A stretch of DNA of 64,000 nt from Paenibacillus xylanexedens (GTDB taxonomy: Bacteria > Bacillota > Bacilli > Paenibacillales > Paenibacillaceae), in contig NZ_VEIO01000001.1 of the NCBI RefSeq assembly GCF_007680605.1, forward strand, positions 1,612,001-1,676,000, given 5' to 3'. Every line of letters starts with the position of its first letter. The stretch's first letter is position 1. Of this stretch, positions 19,469 to 28,373 are shown one piece after another. The position numbers were made by a program, and so were the translations under genes. The notes below the pieces were generated by a model. The model ran no database searches and was not told the DNA's origin. It worked only from the letters and a program-made list of their open reading frames with translations.

Positions 19469-19543
19469 TGGTTAATGTAGTTCGCTAAGTTAATTTAGCG
19501 AAAGCGAAATCCATGGATGCAGCATGATCATTAACGTTTTGCC

Positions 19544-19571
19544 AGGGGTGAACTTCGGTTCACCTCTTTTT
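19544..19571 (+). terminator. UUCG-loop terminator after GH16
   Basis: A stem from AGGGGTGAAC (19544-19553) with GTTCACCTCT (19558-19567), one G-U pair, closes on a TTCG tetraloop and is followed by T residues. Confidence 0.88.
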
Positions 19572-19699
19572 CTGCACACGTAGAGGTAAGGGCCAGCACG
19601 TAATCAAAAACGTAGATGTCGAATAGTTGAGTTTTGCCTTTGCGCGAGTACATCAAATCCTAAACATGTTGCAAACTGTAGCAATTTATGTTGCAATAA

Positions 19700-20488
<789 letters not shown>

Positions 20489-20525
20489 CTGTAGAGGGCA
20501 ATAATGGTTTTGTGAGGTCATACTT

Positions 20526-20563
20526 AAAAGCCGATTCCAGATGTAGATGTGGAATCGGCTTTT
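20526..20563. terminator. Bidirectional terminator
   Basis: AAAAGCCGATTCCA at 20526-20539 pairs perfectly with 20550-20563 (14 bp) around a 10-nt loop, with A/T tracts on both sides. It lies between the convergent aminopeptidase and oxidoreductase genes and suits both. Confidence 0.9.
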
Positions 20564-20567
20564 AGCG

Positions 20568-21794
20568 TTAGTGAGTAACTTTTTCAACAAGAGGTCTGTT
20601 CTGCAAATAAAGATCCGTATCTGGGCTGGAACCATGCACAATTTTGTCCGTTACAATTTTCGCCAACACACCGTTATACACGGTTCCATTATCGCCATAA
20701 GCCATAATGACATAACAATGCGGATATGACTCGTATTGACCGATTACCGGCAAGCCGTCATGTGTTCCCCCGTAAAAAGCGCCCAGATAATACTCAGGTT
20801 CCACCTGAATATTCGGAAAAAGCTTGTTAAACTCGTGGATGAGTTTATCCTTACTCGCCAATATCTTGGAGTCCCTTGTTTCGGCGTAAGCCGTATCCTT
20901 ATCCATGCCACCGATAATAATGCGATCATCCGGGGTCGTCCGCATATAAACATATGGACGTGCCGTCTCCCAAATCAACGTGCGTTTGTACCAGTTTTCC
21001 AAATCAGAAAGCGGCTTGGTAATAACAGCGTAGGAGCTGGACAGTGTGGCATTTTTCTCCACTTTAAAGTCTTTGTCTTCATATCCAGCCGCGATAATCA
21101 CATGTTTCGCACGAATCTCGTAGCGTTCTTTGGTATAGAAAACAGCCGAATCATTCTCAAAGCGTTTACCTGAAATCTCGGTTTCCTCGTAAATGCGTAC
21201 ACCTTCTGATTTTGCTTTTTCCAGCAGTCCATAGACGAATTTTAACGGGTTCATCTCGGCATCATCACGATAATAAAGCGCAGCTGATTTAGAGAAAGGA
21301 TATACGCTTGATATACGCTGCTCATCCCAAAAATCCACGTTGAATCCATGCTTTTTAAGAAGCGCATATTCTTCTTGCAATGCTGGGATATCTTCCTGGT
21401 AACTCGCGTAATACAAGCTATCACGCCTTATAAAATCAGGCTTAATCGGAAGCTCGCCGCTGATCTGCTCAATATAATTGATGGATTGCTCGCACAATTT
21501 CAGATGACGGGCGGCTGCTTCTTCACCGAATGTATTCTTCAAAGATACAAAGCTCTTTTCCCCCGCATATTGAATCAACGCAGTATTGGTGCTTGTGCTG
21601 CCTTCTCCAACCTTTCGCTTGTCCACGACAACGACGGATAATCCTTTATCAGCTAAAAAATGAGCACACTGTGCACCCGAACTCCCCGCACCGATGATCA
21701 GAACATCACAAGTAACGTTTTCCTCAAGCTTCGGGTAAGAAGGCGGGTTTGTTACCGTGGTTGGCCAATACAATTTGCCGCTCTGCAGATCCAT
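20568..21794 (-). CDS. FAD-dependent oxidoreductase (DAO/GlpO-type fold)
   Basis: 408 residues. The dinucleotide-binding motif CDVLIIGAGSSGAQCAHFLADKG lies at about residues 29-51, followed by VVVVDKRKVGEGSTSTNTALIQY, the flavin-binding pattern of the D-amino-acid oxidase/OrdL group. A C-terminal flavin segment (IGGMDKDTAY, then YLGAFYGGTHDGLPVIGQYE and IMAYGDNGTVYN) completes the fold. It probably oxidises an amine or amino acid; the substrate cannot be read. AAGGAG lies 9 nt before the ATG. Single gene; a GGCCTTC/GAAGGCC hairpin lies in its upstream region at 21920-21953. Confidence 0.88.
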   Translation of the reverse strand: MDLQSGKLYWPTTVTNPPSYPKLEENVTCDVLIIGAGSSGAQCAHFLADKGLSVVVVDKRKVGEGSTSTNTALIQYAGEKSFVSLKNTFGEEAAARHLKLCEQSINYIEQISGELPIKPDFIRRDSLYYASYQEDIPALQEEYALLKKHGFNVDFWDEQRISSVYPFSKSAALYYRDDAEMNPLKFVYGLLEKAKSEGVRIYEETEISGKRFENDSAVFYTKERYEIRAKHVIIAAGYEDKDFKVEKNATLSSSYAVITKPLSDLENWYKRTLIWETARPYVYMRTTPDDRIIIGGMDKDTAYAETRDSKILASKDKLIHEFNKLFPNIQVEPEYYLGAFYGGTHDGLPVIGQYESYPHCYVIMAYGDNGTVYNGVLAKIVTDKIVHGSSPDTDLYLQNRPLVEKVTH

Positions 21795-22056
21795 ATCGAA
21801 TCTCTCCTTAGATGTATTCGATACGTAGTATAAGCACTTTGAGTGAAGTCAATGCAGAGCATACGTTTCCTATGAAGAAGCAAATGGCGAGAATACCGAA
21901 CAGGAAGCGACTTTAGAAAGGCCTTCTTATCAGCATGATCAACGATGAAGGCCCCTTAATAAACATATTTGTTTACAAAGTGGCTTGCTTATCCTATATT
22001 AAAGATACATCTGCAGGTGTATTTTACTAATATTTCAATATTTTATGGAGGTGTCC

Positions 22057-23484
22057 GTGACAAACGAGAAGCCCATCGGCATCTTTCATCGACGTTACAG
22101 CGCAATGACCATTGGTATTATGTTGGTATTAACCACTTCGGCATTCGAAGGGCTAGCGATCACAACTATTGCTGCCAAAATAGCTCAAGACATGCAGGGA
22201 ATTCATCTATATGGCTGGATTTTTAGCGCGTTTTTGTTATCTCAGCTTGTAGGAACACTGGTTATGGGCCAGCAAGTGGACAGGCGGGGTGTATTCACTT
22301 CCATTCTTATATCTTTTGCTATTTTTGTAATGGGGACAATGATTGCCGCTACATCCATGAACATGTACATGCTCATTGGAGGAAGAGTCTTTCAAGGATT
22401 TGGAGCTGGCGCTTTAATTACTTGTGTCTATGTGTGTGTAACATTATACTACCCGGAAAATCTCCGAACTCAGATTTTGGCAGCTTTTTCGATGGCATTT
22501 GTTCTTCCTTCATTAATCGGGCCTTATTTTGCTGGACTTCTTGCTTCTTATCTGTCTTGGCGGTTTGTTTTCTGGATCGTTATCCCTGTGATTGTACTTG
22601 CTCTTCTGCTTACATATCGCTCGTTTCGTGATCTGCAGCGCAGTCAGCACATTATAGAAGAAGCACGAGCGGTTGACTCAAGAACAGGTCAGGCCATTTT
22701 ATTAGCTATTGGAACGGGATTGTTACTGACAGGTCTTGGCATCATTACAAGCTGGCAGGGCATAGCTCTTTCGATTAGTGGATTCATAATCATGATACCG
22801 TTCATGCACAAATTATTGCCTCAAGGAACATTTCTAATCCAATCCGGTTTACCGGCAACCTTGGTAACAAGAGGATTGTATGTGTCTTGTTACTTTGCAA
22901 CCGAGAGTTTTGTTATTTTGGGTTTGACTGAGATGAAGGGATTATCGGCAGACACTGCCGGATTGCTTGTCGCAGCAGGCTCATTAAGCTGGTCTGGAGC
23001 GGCATGGTTGCAAGCCAGATTGGATGTAAGAGACCAGGGTGATGGGCGAAAGCAGAGAGTGATGTATGGAATTGGCATTATGATCATCGGAGTTACGCTC
23101 GTCATTCTGGCTTTATTTTTGACGGATATCGGAATTGCGCTTATTCTCCTCTCACAGGTTATTATTGGTTTTGGTGTGGGGCTGGCTAACCCGACTACCG
23201 CAGTCCTTGCTTTACAGTACGCTGAGCTTGGACAGGAAGGAAAGATGTCTGCCAACCTTCAGTTTGTCGATTCTTTTTATGTCGCTGTAAGCATTGGTGT
23301 AAGCGGTTCATTGGTTGCTTTAGCCAAAACGACGGGATGGGGTATATCAACAGGGATTCTGATGGTACTGACGCTTCAACTTCTATTGGTTATACTGAGC
23401 TTTTTCTCATCGTTGCGAATTAAAACCCGTACATCCCAAACACATCAGCCCGCTGGGCAAAAAATAGATACACTTCCGATGTAA
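22057..23484 (+). CDS. MFS drug-efflux-type transporter
   Basis: About 475 residues with 12 to 14 membrane segments. MFS motif A is visible after helix 2 as GQQVDRRGVFTSILIS, and the N-terminal half contains GGRVFQGFGAGALITCVYV, the motif B/C-like stretch seen in drug:proton antiporters of the EmrB/QacA side. A GTG start at 22057 is chosen because GGAGGT at 22047-22052 would be inside the longer frame from 22045. The glycosyltransferase gene begins 59 bp downstream on the same strand, so the two are probably cotranscribed and may act on the same small molecule. Confidence 0.85.
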   Translation: MTNEKPIGIFHRRYSAMTIGIMLVLTTSAFEGLAITTIAAKIAQDMQGIHLYGWIFSAFLLSQLVGTLVMGQQVDRRGVFTSILISFAIFVMGTMIAATSMNMYMLIGGRVFQGFGAGALITCVYVCVTLYYPENLRTQILAAFSMAFVLPSLIGPYFAGLLASYLSWRFVFWIVIPVIVLALLLTYRSFRDLQRSQHIIEEARAVDSRTGQAILLAIGTGLLLTGLGIITSWQGIALSISGFIIMIPFMHKLLPQGTFLIQSGLPATLVTRGLYVSCYFATESFVILGLTEMKGLSADTAGLLVAAGSLSWSGAAWLQARLDVRDQGDGRKQRVMYGIGIMIIGVTLVILALFLTDIGIALILLSQVIIGFGVGLANPTTAVLALQYAELGQEGKMSANLQFVDSFYVAVSIGVSGSLVALAKTTGWGISTGILMVLTLQLLLVILSFFSSLRIKTRTSQTHQPAGQKIDTLPM

Positions 23485-23543
23485 ACAAACAACCGGTTAG
23501 ACCAGATACGGATCGGAGGCACATATTACAGGAGGTGCGCACG

Positions 23544-24746
23544 ATGGCGCGTGTATTGGTTGTTATTACTCCGGCTGAAGGCCATGTGAACCCATCCCTT
23601 GGGTTACTTACGGAGCTAGTCAAACTTGGAGAAGATGTTGTTTATGTCTGTGTAGAGGAATATCGTTCTCGGATTGAGCAAACGGGAGCTAAGGTCATGA
23701 CCTATCCTTTTGCGGAGGATGCGTTCTCACATGAACCTGCACTCAAGCCTTTGGCGTATCGGCATCCCTACCAATTCATACACATGGTTACTTGCGGTAT
23801 CATTCCCAAAATGATTCCTGAGGTGCTTCGTTTGATAGAGCATGAAACGTTTGACTATCTGATCTATGATTCACTGATGGGGTGGGGAGGCCAAATTCTC
23901 GCTGAGAAATTAGGGATTCCATCCGTATGTACGATAGCTTCTTTTGCTTCCGTTGAGCCAACAAGCATAGAGAATGGAGAGGATATCGATACACATGAAC
24001 TATATGAAGCGATTATGAACACGGCAAAAGAAATAGCAACAACGTATAAGGTCAGCCTGCCTGCCGTGGAGGAGATGATGGCACATAAAGCTCAATTAAA
24101 TATTGTTTACACCAGCCGTTATTTTCAGCCACGGGCTGAAGAATTACAAGATCGTTTTCTATTCACGGGTTCATCGATTATTCCGCGGGAAGATGCTCCC
24201 GAATTCCCGTTTCATCTTCTTCGTGAACGGCATGCGAAGACGGTATACATTTCAATGGGAACCATACTGAATAAAAATCTGGAGTTTTACAAACTGTGCT
24301 TTGATGCATTAAAAGATCAGGCTGTAAATGTTGTTTTATCTTCGGGGAAATACACCGATATTGCTTCCATTGAAGAAATGGTTCCCGACAACTTTATCGT
24401 GAAGCCTTATGTTGCTCAGATTGAAATTTTGCAGCATGCAGACGTTTTTGTTACTCACGCAGGCATGAATAGTGTAAGCGAGGCATTATATTTCGATGTT
24501 CCACTTGTCATGATTCCCATGACCTCGGATCAACCATTTGTAGCGGGTCGCGTAAAAGAACTTGGAGCCGGGATTGTATTAGATCAACATCACCTGAACG
24601 CAATCCAATTACAGGAGGCCATCATGGAAACACTTCACAATCCCATCTATAAAGAGCAGGCACATCTCATCGGCAAATCTTTAAAAGAAGCTGGGGGCTG
24701 CACCTTTGCGGCGACGGCGATAATGCAACAATTTGCCAAAGTATAA
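23544..24746 (+). CDS. Macrolide-type (YjiC-like) UDP-glycosyltransferase
   Basis: About 400 residues, GT1 family GT-B fold. The N-terminal acceptor half begins RVLVVITPAEGHVNPSLGL; the donor half contains KTVYISMGTIL and the nucleotide-sugar signature HADVFVTHAGMNSVSEALYFDVPLVMIPMTSDQ near residues 295-330. It transfers a sugar to a hydrophobic acceptor; related Bacillus YjiC enzymes act on macrolides, flavonoids and other aglycones. AGGAGGTG is 6 nt before ATG 23544; the GTG at 23535 overlaps that site. Pairing with an efflux protein suggests self-protection or detoxification. Confidence 0.9.
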   Translation: MARVLVVITPAEGHVNPSLGLLTELVKLGEDVVYVCVEEYRSRIEQTGAKVMTYPFAEDAFSHEPALKPLAYRHPYQFIHMVTCGIIPKMIPEVLRLIEHETFDYLIYDSLMGWGGQILAEKLGIPSVCTIASFASVEPTSIENGEDIDTHELYEAIMNTAKEIATTYKVSLPAVEEMMAHKAQLNIVYTSRYFQPRAEELQDRFLFTGSSIIPREDAPEFPFHLLRERHAKTVYISMGTILNKNLEFYKLCFDALKDQAVNVVLSSGKYTDIASIEEMVPDNFIVKPYVAQIEILQHADVFVTHAGMNSVSEALYFDVPLVMIPMTSDQPFVAGRVKELGAGIVLDQHHLNAIQLQEAIMETLHNPIYKEQAHLIGKSLKEAGGCTFAATAIMQQFAKV

Positions 24747-24805
24747 CTGCAATTCACCTCTTATTCTCATATAACAGGGAATAAAATGAATGTTAAATAC
24801 AACAA

Positions 24806-24842
24806 CCCCCTCACTTCATTTCTTTCGAAAGAAGAGAGGGGG
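24806..24842 (-). terminator. Hairpin terminating the alkaline phosphatase gene
   Basis: CCCCCTC at 24806-24812 pairs with GAGGGGG at 24836-24842, and TTTCTTTCGAAAGAA forms an inner helix. On the minus strand it is followed by TTGTTGT, so it best serves the alkaline phosphatase. Confidence 0.65.
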
Positions 24843-24902
24843 CGCTTTAGAAAAGTACTTATACTGCTAACCATTGGATATCAGGACAGAGTGCCAAATC
24901 GT

Positions 24903-26267
24903 TTACTTGCCCTTTTTCAAAATATCAAAAATGATTTTGGCATTATCCGTGTTATCAATTAAGCCGGAGAAGCGCTGACTTCCCGGGCCGTAGGCATACA
25001 CAGGTACATCTTCACCCGTATGTCCACCTGTCGTCCAACCTGTGAATGAACGGTTATCAATAATAGCTTCGATCGCATTATCAATTTTGGTCACATCCGC
25101 ACTTAGAGCAGCATCTTTCACGGATTGAATTTCCTCAGCTGTCAGCTCAAGTTTAAGATATTTTTTCAAAGTTTCATCAACGGAAGCCCCTTTGGCAATT
25201 TGAGCAGCCATGAAATCAGGAGTACGCAGTGCAGCTTTAATGGGGTCTACGAAGAAATTGTATTCTCCATCTTTACCAAGAGTAAGACCGCCTGTGGAGT
25301 GGTCAGCAGTAGCAATAACAAGAGTTTGTCCATCTTTTTTCGCAAAATCAATTGCAGCCTTGAAGGCTTTAGCGAAATCTTCCATCTCACTCATAGCACC
25401 CACAATATCATTATCGTGTCCTGCCCAGTCAATCTGACTTCCTTCAACCATGAGGAAAAATCCTTTTTTGTTCGTTTTAAGACGATCAATAGCCGAATTC
25501 GTCATCTCAGCGAGTGAAGGCGTCGCACTTGTGCGATCAATAAATTTGTCCAATCCGCCATCTGCAAACAGGCCAAGAACTTGTTTGTTTTTGTTCGCAA
25601 GCAGGGATGTACGGTCGGTCACATAACTATAACCTGCTTTTTGAAACTCTTTCGTGAGGTCACGGTCTTTACGTATAAAATTGGTTTTGCCTCCGCCCAG
25701 AAGCACATCGACTTTGTGTTTTCCGTTAATTAACTCGTCGTAGTAGTCGTTCGCGATGGCATCCATGTTTTTGCGGCTGATATCATGGGCTCCAAATGCC
25801 GCCGGAGTAGCATGGGTAATCTCAGAAGTAGCGACCAAACCTGTGGATTTACCGATCTGTTTGGCTTGCTCCAAAACGGTTTTGACATTCTTTTGATTCG
25901 TGTCCACTGCAATGGCTGCGTTATACGTTTTCACACCTGACGACATGGCGGTTGCCGCAGAAGCGGAATCCGTAACGTTTTGATTATCGTCGTCGGGATA
26001 GGTCATTTGAGCACCTACCAGATAAGGATCGAACACCGTTTTTTCCATTACCTTCGTTTTAGGGTTATCTTTCATGTAACGATATGCGGATGTATACGAT
26101 GTTCCCATACCATCTCCAATAAGAAAGATGATATTTTTGATTGGTTTTTTCTCAGTACTTGCACCGGCAGATTTAGCAATAGTTGCTTGTCCAGGGGAAA
26201 GAAGAGTGGAGGCTGATACAGCCAACGTCAGAGCTAATGCAGGCAATGCTTTTTTAGACAATTTCAC
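24903..26267 (-). CDS. Secreted alkaline phosphatase
   Basis: About 454 residues. Signal peptide KLSKKALPALALTLAVSAST, then the PhoA-type fold: metal site in IIFLIGDGMGTSYTSAYRY, nucleophile Ser in NVTDSASAATAMSSG, metal His in ATADHSTGGLTLG and the C-terminal GWTTGGHTGEDVPVYAYGPG. It releases phosphate from organic monoesters outside the cell. GTG 26267 is the start: AGGAGG lies 7 nt upstream, whereas the longer frame from 26297 includes that site. A Pho box and a -10 element lie upstream, so control by PhoP under phosphate limitation is expected. It is divergent from the purine permease. Confidence 0.94.
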   Translation of the reverse strand: MKLSKKALPALALTLAVSASTLLSPGQATIAKSAGASTEKKPIKNIIFLIGDGMGTSYTSAYRYMKDNPKTKVMEKTVFDPYLVGAQMTYPDDDNQNVTDSASAATAMSSGVKTYNAAIAVDTNQKNVKTVLEQAKQIGKSTGLVATSEITHATPAAFGAHDISRKNMDAIANDYYDELINGKHKVDVLLGGGKTNFIRKDRDLTKEFQKAGYSYVTDRTSLLANKNKQVLGLFADGGLDKFIDRTSATPSLAEMTNSAIDRLKTNKKGFFLMVEGSQIDWAGHDNDIVGAMSEMEDFAKAFKAAIDFAKKDGQTLVIATADHSTGGLTLGKDGEYNFFVDPIKAALRTPDFMAAQIAKGASVDETLKKYLKLELTAEEIQSVKDAALSADVTKIDNAIEAIIDNRSFTGWTTGGHTGEDVPVYAYGPGSQRFSGLIDNTDNAKIIFDILKKGK

Positions 26268-26337
26268 AATGATTCCTCCTCGATATCTCTTTAACATGAA
26301 TGCATGAAGCTTTGTTCATTTGTTCATCCTTAAGAAG

Positions 26338-26389
26338 ATTATCATTCATTTGTAAATCAAATCCATCACAATTGTACGGTGATTGTAAA
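26338..26389 (-). promoter_or_regulatory. Pho box and -10 of the alkaline phosphatase gene
   Basis: Read on the minus strand: TTTACA (26389-26384), CGTACA (26378-26373), GATGGA (26367-26362) and TTTACA (26356-26351), each 11 bp apart. The first and last match the PhoP repeat TT(A/C/T)A(C/T)A, the second matches at four of six and the third poorly. GATAAT follows at 26343-26338 and no -35 is needed in Pho promoters. Confidence 0.65.
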
Positions 26390-26425
26390 ATAATCAGTTC
26401 AACTGAAAAGTAAGCTTAAACCCTT

Positions 26426-26470
26426 AAAAACGAATGAAATCTATTTCATCAAATTAAATAGTTCGTAAAT
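26426..26470 (+). promoter_or_regulatory. PurBox pair (PurR)
   Basis: Two inverted PurR boxes (consensus AWWWCCGAACWWT). The minus-strand box at 26470-26458, ATTTACGAACTAT, matches at 12 of 13 bases; the plus-strand box at 26426-26438 matches more weakly, about 9 of 13. The CG cores are 33 bp apart, the geometry of known PurR pairs with a 17-bp gap. They sit upstream of the purine permease promoter. Confidence 0.6.
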
Positions 26471-26494
26471 AATGTGAACAAAGCTCGAATTCCA

Positions 26495-26523
26495 TTGACA
26501 TCCCGTGTTATTTTTAATAAAAT
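26495..26523 (+). promoter_or_regulatory. Promoter of the purine permease
   Basis: A perfect -35 TTGACA at 26495-26500, a 17-bp spacer and TAAAAT at 26518-26523. Transcription would begin near 26530, leaving a leader of about 170 nt before the start codon. Confidence 0.8.
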
Positions 26524-26587
26524 TCGAAATGCACCTCAGATTAAAAACAAAATTCTTTTTTTGATCTTCACATTCGGAGCTGTTCAG

Positions 26588-26648
26588 ATCCTAATAACGA
26601 ATATAGGAGCGTAAGAATTCCAATCCTATAGGCAATTAGGATTTTTTG
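26588..26648 (+). promoter_or_regulatory. Attenuator-like leader of the purine permease
   Basis: Four segments can pair in alternative ways: 1 ATCCTAAT (26588-26595), 2 ATATAGGA (26601-26608), 3 AATCCTATA (26622-26630), 4 ATTAGGATT (26635-26643), then TTTTG. Pairs 1:4 (8 bp) enclosing 2:3 (7 bp) make one long terminator; 3:4 (7 bp) makes a short one with 1:2 free to pair. The conserved core of the purine riboswitch was looked for and not found, so the ligand is unknown. Confidence 0.6.
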
Positions 26649-26707
26649 TTTTTAACTGTGCTGTAGAATCTAAGAAAACAAAATGAAAGTTGGAGGCTGG
26701 CTTGACG

Positions 26708-28006
26708 ATGGACAACTGGTTCAAACTGAAAGAAAGAGGCACCACCGTTTCAACCGAAATTATTGCTGGTATTACTACATTTTTCACGATGGTATACATA
26801 GTGATTGTGAATCCCGGAATTCTGAGCGGGACTGGAATGAGCTTTAACGGGGTATTCATTGCTACGATTCTGGCGAGTATTGTGGCAACGCTGATTATGG
26901 GCTTGTGGTCCAATTATCCGATTGTTATCGCACCAGGCATGGGATTAAATGCGTTTTTCGCGTTTAGCGTGGTCCAGGGGTATGGCGTAACTTGGCAAAC
27001 AGCACTTGGCGCTGTATTCATTGCGGGTATTTTGTTTATTATTCTATCGCTAACTTCGTTCCGTTACATGCTGCTGGATGCGATTCCTGCAAGTCTCAAA
27101 CACGCCATAACGGCAGGGATTGGATTATTTATTACTACGGTAGGATTGCAGAACGCAGGTATTATTGCCAATTCGGAATCCAATCTGATTACACTCGGAG
27201 ATTTGTCACAACCGATGACGTATCTTACGATTATTGGTCTAATTATCACCGTTACGTTGATGGCTTACAATGTCAGAGGATATCTTTTTATAGGTATGGT
27301 TATTACAGCGATCATAGCCTGGTTCATGGGACTCTTCCAGATGCCTGCATCCATTGTAGCTATGCCGTCAGGACTTGGGGAAACGGCGTTCCATATGGAT
27401 TTGGCAGGCGTCTTCTCGAATGGACTGTACACGATCATTTTCACCTTCTTGTTGATCACGTTGTTCGATACGACAGGTACGATGCTTGGTGTGGCAGAAC
27501 AAGCCGGATTACTGAAAGACGGAAAATTCCCGCGCTCCCGTGGTGCATTGCTCGCTGATGCTGTCGGTACAACGACGGGTGCTATGCTTGGAACGAGTCC
27601 AACCTCGGCTTATATTGAATCCAGTACGGGTGTAGCCGCAGGAGGAAGAACGGGACTGACTGCAGTGACGGTAAGTATCCTGCTCGCCGTAACCTTATTT
27701 TTTAGTCCAATTGTAAGTGTCATTTCGAGCATCCCGGCAATTACATCCCCGGCGCTCATTATTGTAGGTTTCTTCATGATTAGTGTCATTAGCAAAATGA
27801 ACTGGAGTGATCTGGAAGAAGCCTTTCCCGCATTCCTCATCATTATCCTGATGCCGCTGACGCACAGTATTGCAACCGGAATCGGAATTGGTTTCATTTT
27901 CTACCCTGTGCTCAAGCTACTTCGTGGTAAAGGTAAAGATGTTCATCCGATTTTTTATATTTTTGCAATTCTATTCTTCATTCAACTTGTATTCCTCGAC
28001 CACTAG
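26708..28006 (+). CDS. NCS2-family purine permease (PbuG/AzgA-like)
   Basis: About 432 residues with 12 or more membrane segments. It imports hypoxanthine, guanine or adenine with protons. Visible: N-terminal MDNWFKLKERGTTVSTEIIA, IVIAPGMGLNAFFAF in helix 3, the substrate-binding TLFDTTGTMLG and GTSPTSAYIESSTGVAAGGRTG, which marks the AzgA/PbuG branch. The start is ATG 26708 or TTG 26702; GGAGG at 26692-26696 is 11 or 5 nt away, so neither is ideal. Expression appears to depend on PurR and on a leader attenuator. Single gene with its own terminator. Confidence 0.92.
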   Translation: MDNWFKLKERGTTVSTEIIAGITTFFTMVYIVIVNPGILSGTGMSFNGVFIATILASIVATLIMGLWSNYPIVIAPGMGLNAFFAFSVVQGYGVTWQTALGAVFIAGILFIILSLTSFRYMLLDAIPASLKHAITAGIGLFITTVGLQNAGIIANSESNLITLGDLSQPMTYLTIIGLIITVTLMAYNVRGYLFIGMVITAIIAWFMGLFQMPASIVAMPSGLGETAFHMDLAGVFSNGLYTIIFTFLLITLFDTTGTMLGVAEQAGLLKDGKFPRSRGALLADAVGTTTGAMLGTSPTSAYIESSTGVAAGGRTGLTAVTVSILLAVTLFFSPIVSVISSIPAITSPALIIVGFFMISVISKMNWSDLEEAFPAFLIIILMPLTHSIATGIGIGFIFYPVLKLLRGKGKDVHPIFYIFAILFFIQLVFLDH

Positions 28007-28024
28007 GAATGTTCTGAAGATGGC

Positions 28025-28063
28025 AAAGAGAGCTGCTTGTATATAAGCAACTCTCTTTTTTTA
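28025..28063 (+). terminator. Terminator after the purine permease
   Basis: AAAGAGAG pairs with CTCTCTTT, and TGCTT with AAGCA inside, followed by seven T. Confidence 0.88.
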
Positions 28064-28096
28064 TATACTTGAATTGCTTTACACAAGGACTCCGAA

Positions 28097-28208
28097 GACA
28101 GAATAACCTTCCAATCGATGTTATCCCCAGATTTTCTTGATTCCCTTTTCGAAAGGGAAAAATCCGGTGATAAAGGCGAGCGCTCCGCTTTTCCAGGTTT
28201 TTTCTGTC
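28097..28208. repeat. Highly structured intergenic element
   Basis: About 110 bp in a gap of 367 bp, folding into nested arms: GACAGAA (28097-28103) with TTCTGTC (28202-28208); AACCT (28105-28109) with AGGTT (28195-28199); TTATC (28121-28125) with GATAA (28169-28173); GATTTT (28130-28135) with AAAATC (28159-28164); TTCCCTTT (28141-28148) with AAAGGGAA (28152-28159). A second GC-rich arm, GCGAGCGCTCCGC, lies at 28176-28188. It is placed between the permease terminator and the hydrolase promoter. It may be a dispersed Paenibacillus repeat or a structured RNA; only one copy is in the window. Confidence 0.5.
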
Positions 28209-28272
28209 CTCTCCGTTTCTGTGTAAATAATCATTCATTATATATCGCTTTATTGGTAACTTATATATGCCA

Positions 28273-28327
28273 GTTCATATTCCGTTCATATTGGCGTCAC
28301 GCTCTCGACATCTTGCCTGATTATACT
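28273..28327 (+). promoter_or_regulatory. 11-bp repeats and -10 of the first hydrolase gene
   Basis: GTTCATATTCC (28273-28283) and GTTCATATTGG (28284-28294) form a tandem 11-bp repeat; TATACT follows at 28322-28327. The same arrangement, with the same spacing to the -10, precedes the paralogue at 46088. Confidence 0.6.
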
Positions 28328-28373
28328 GTACCTAAGTCATCAAGACAGTTAAACCGACTAAGGACAGGAGAAG

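Noticed and set aside
26530..26690. Canonical purine riboswitch in the permease leader
   Set aside because: The conserved aptamer loops and junction bases were not found; only the terminator/antiterminator-like pairing is supported.
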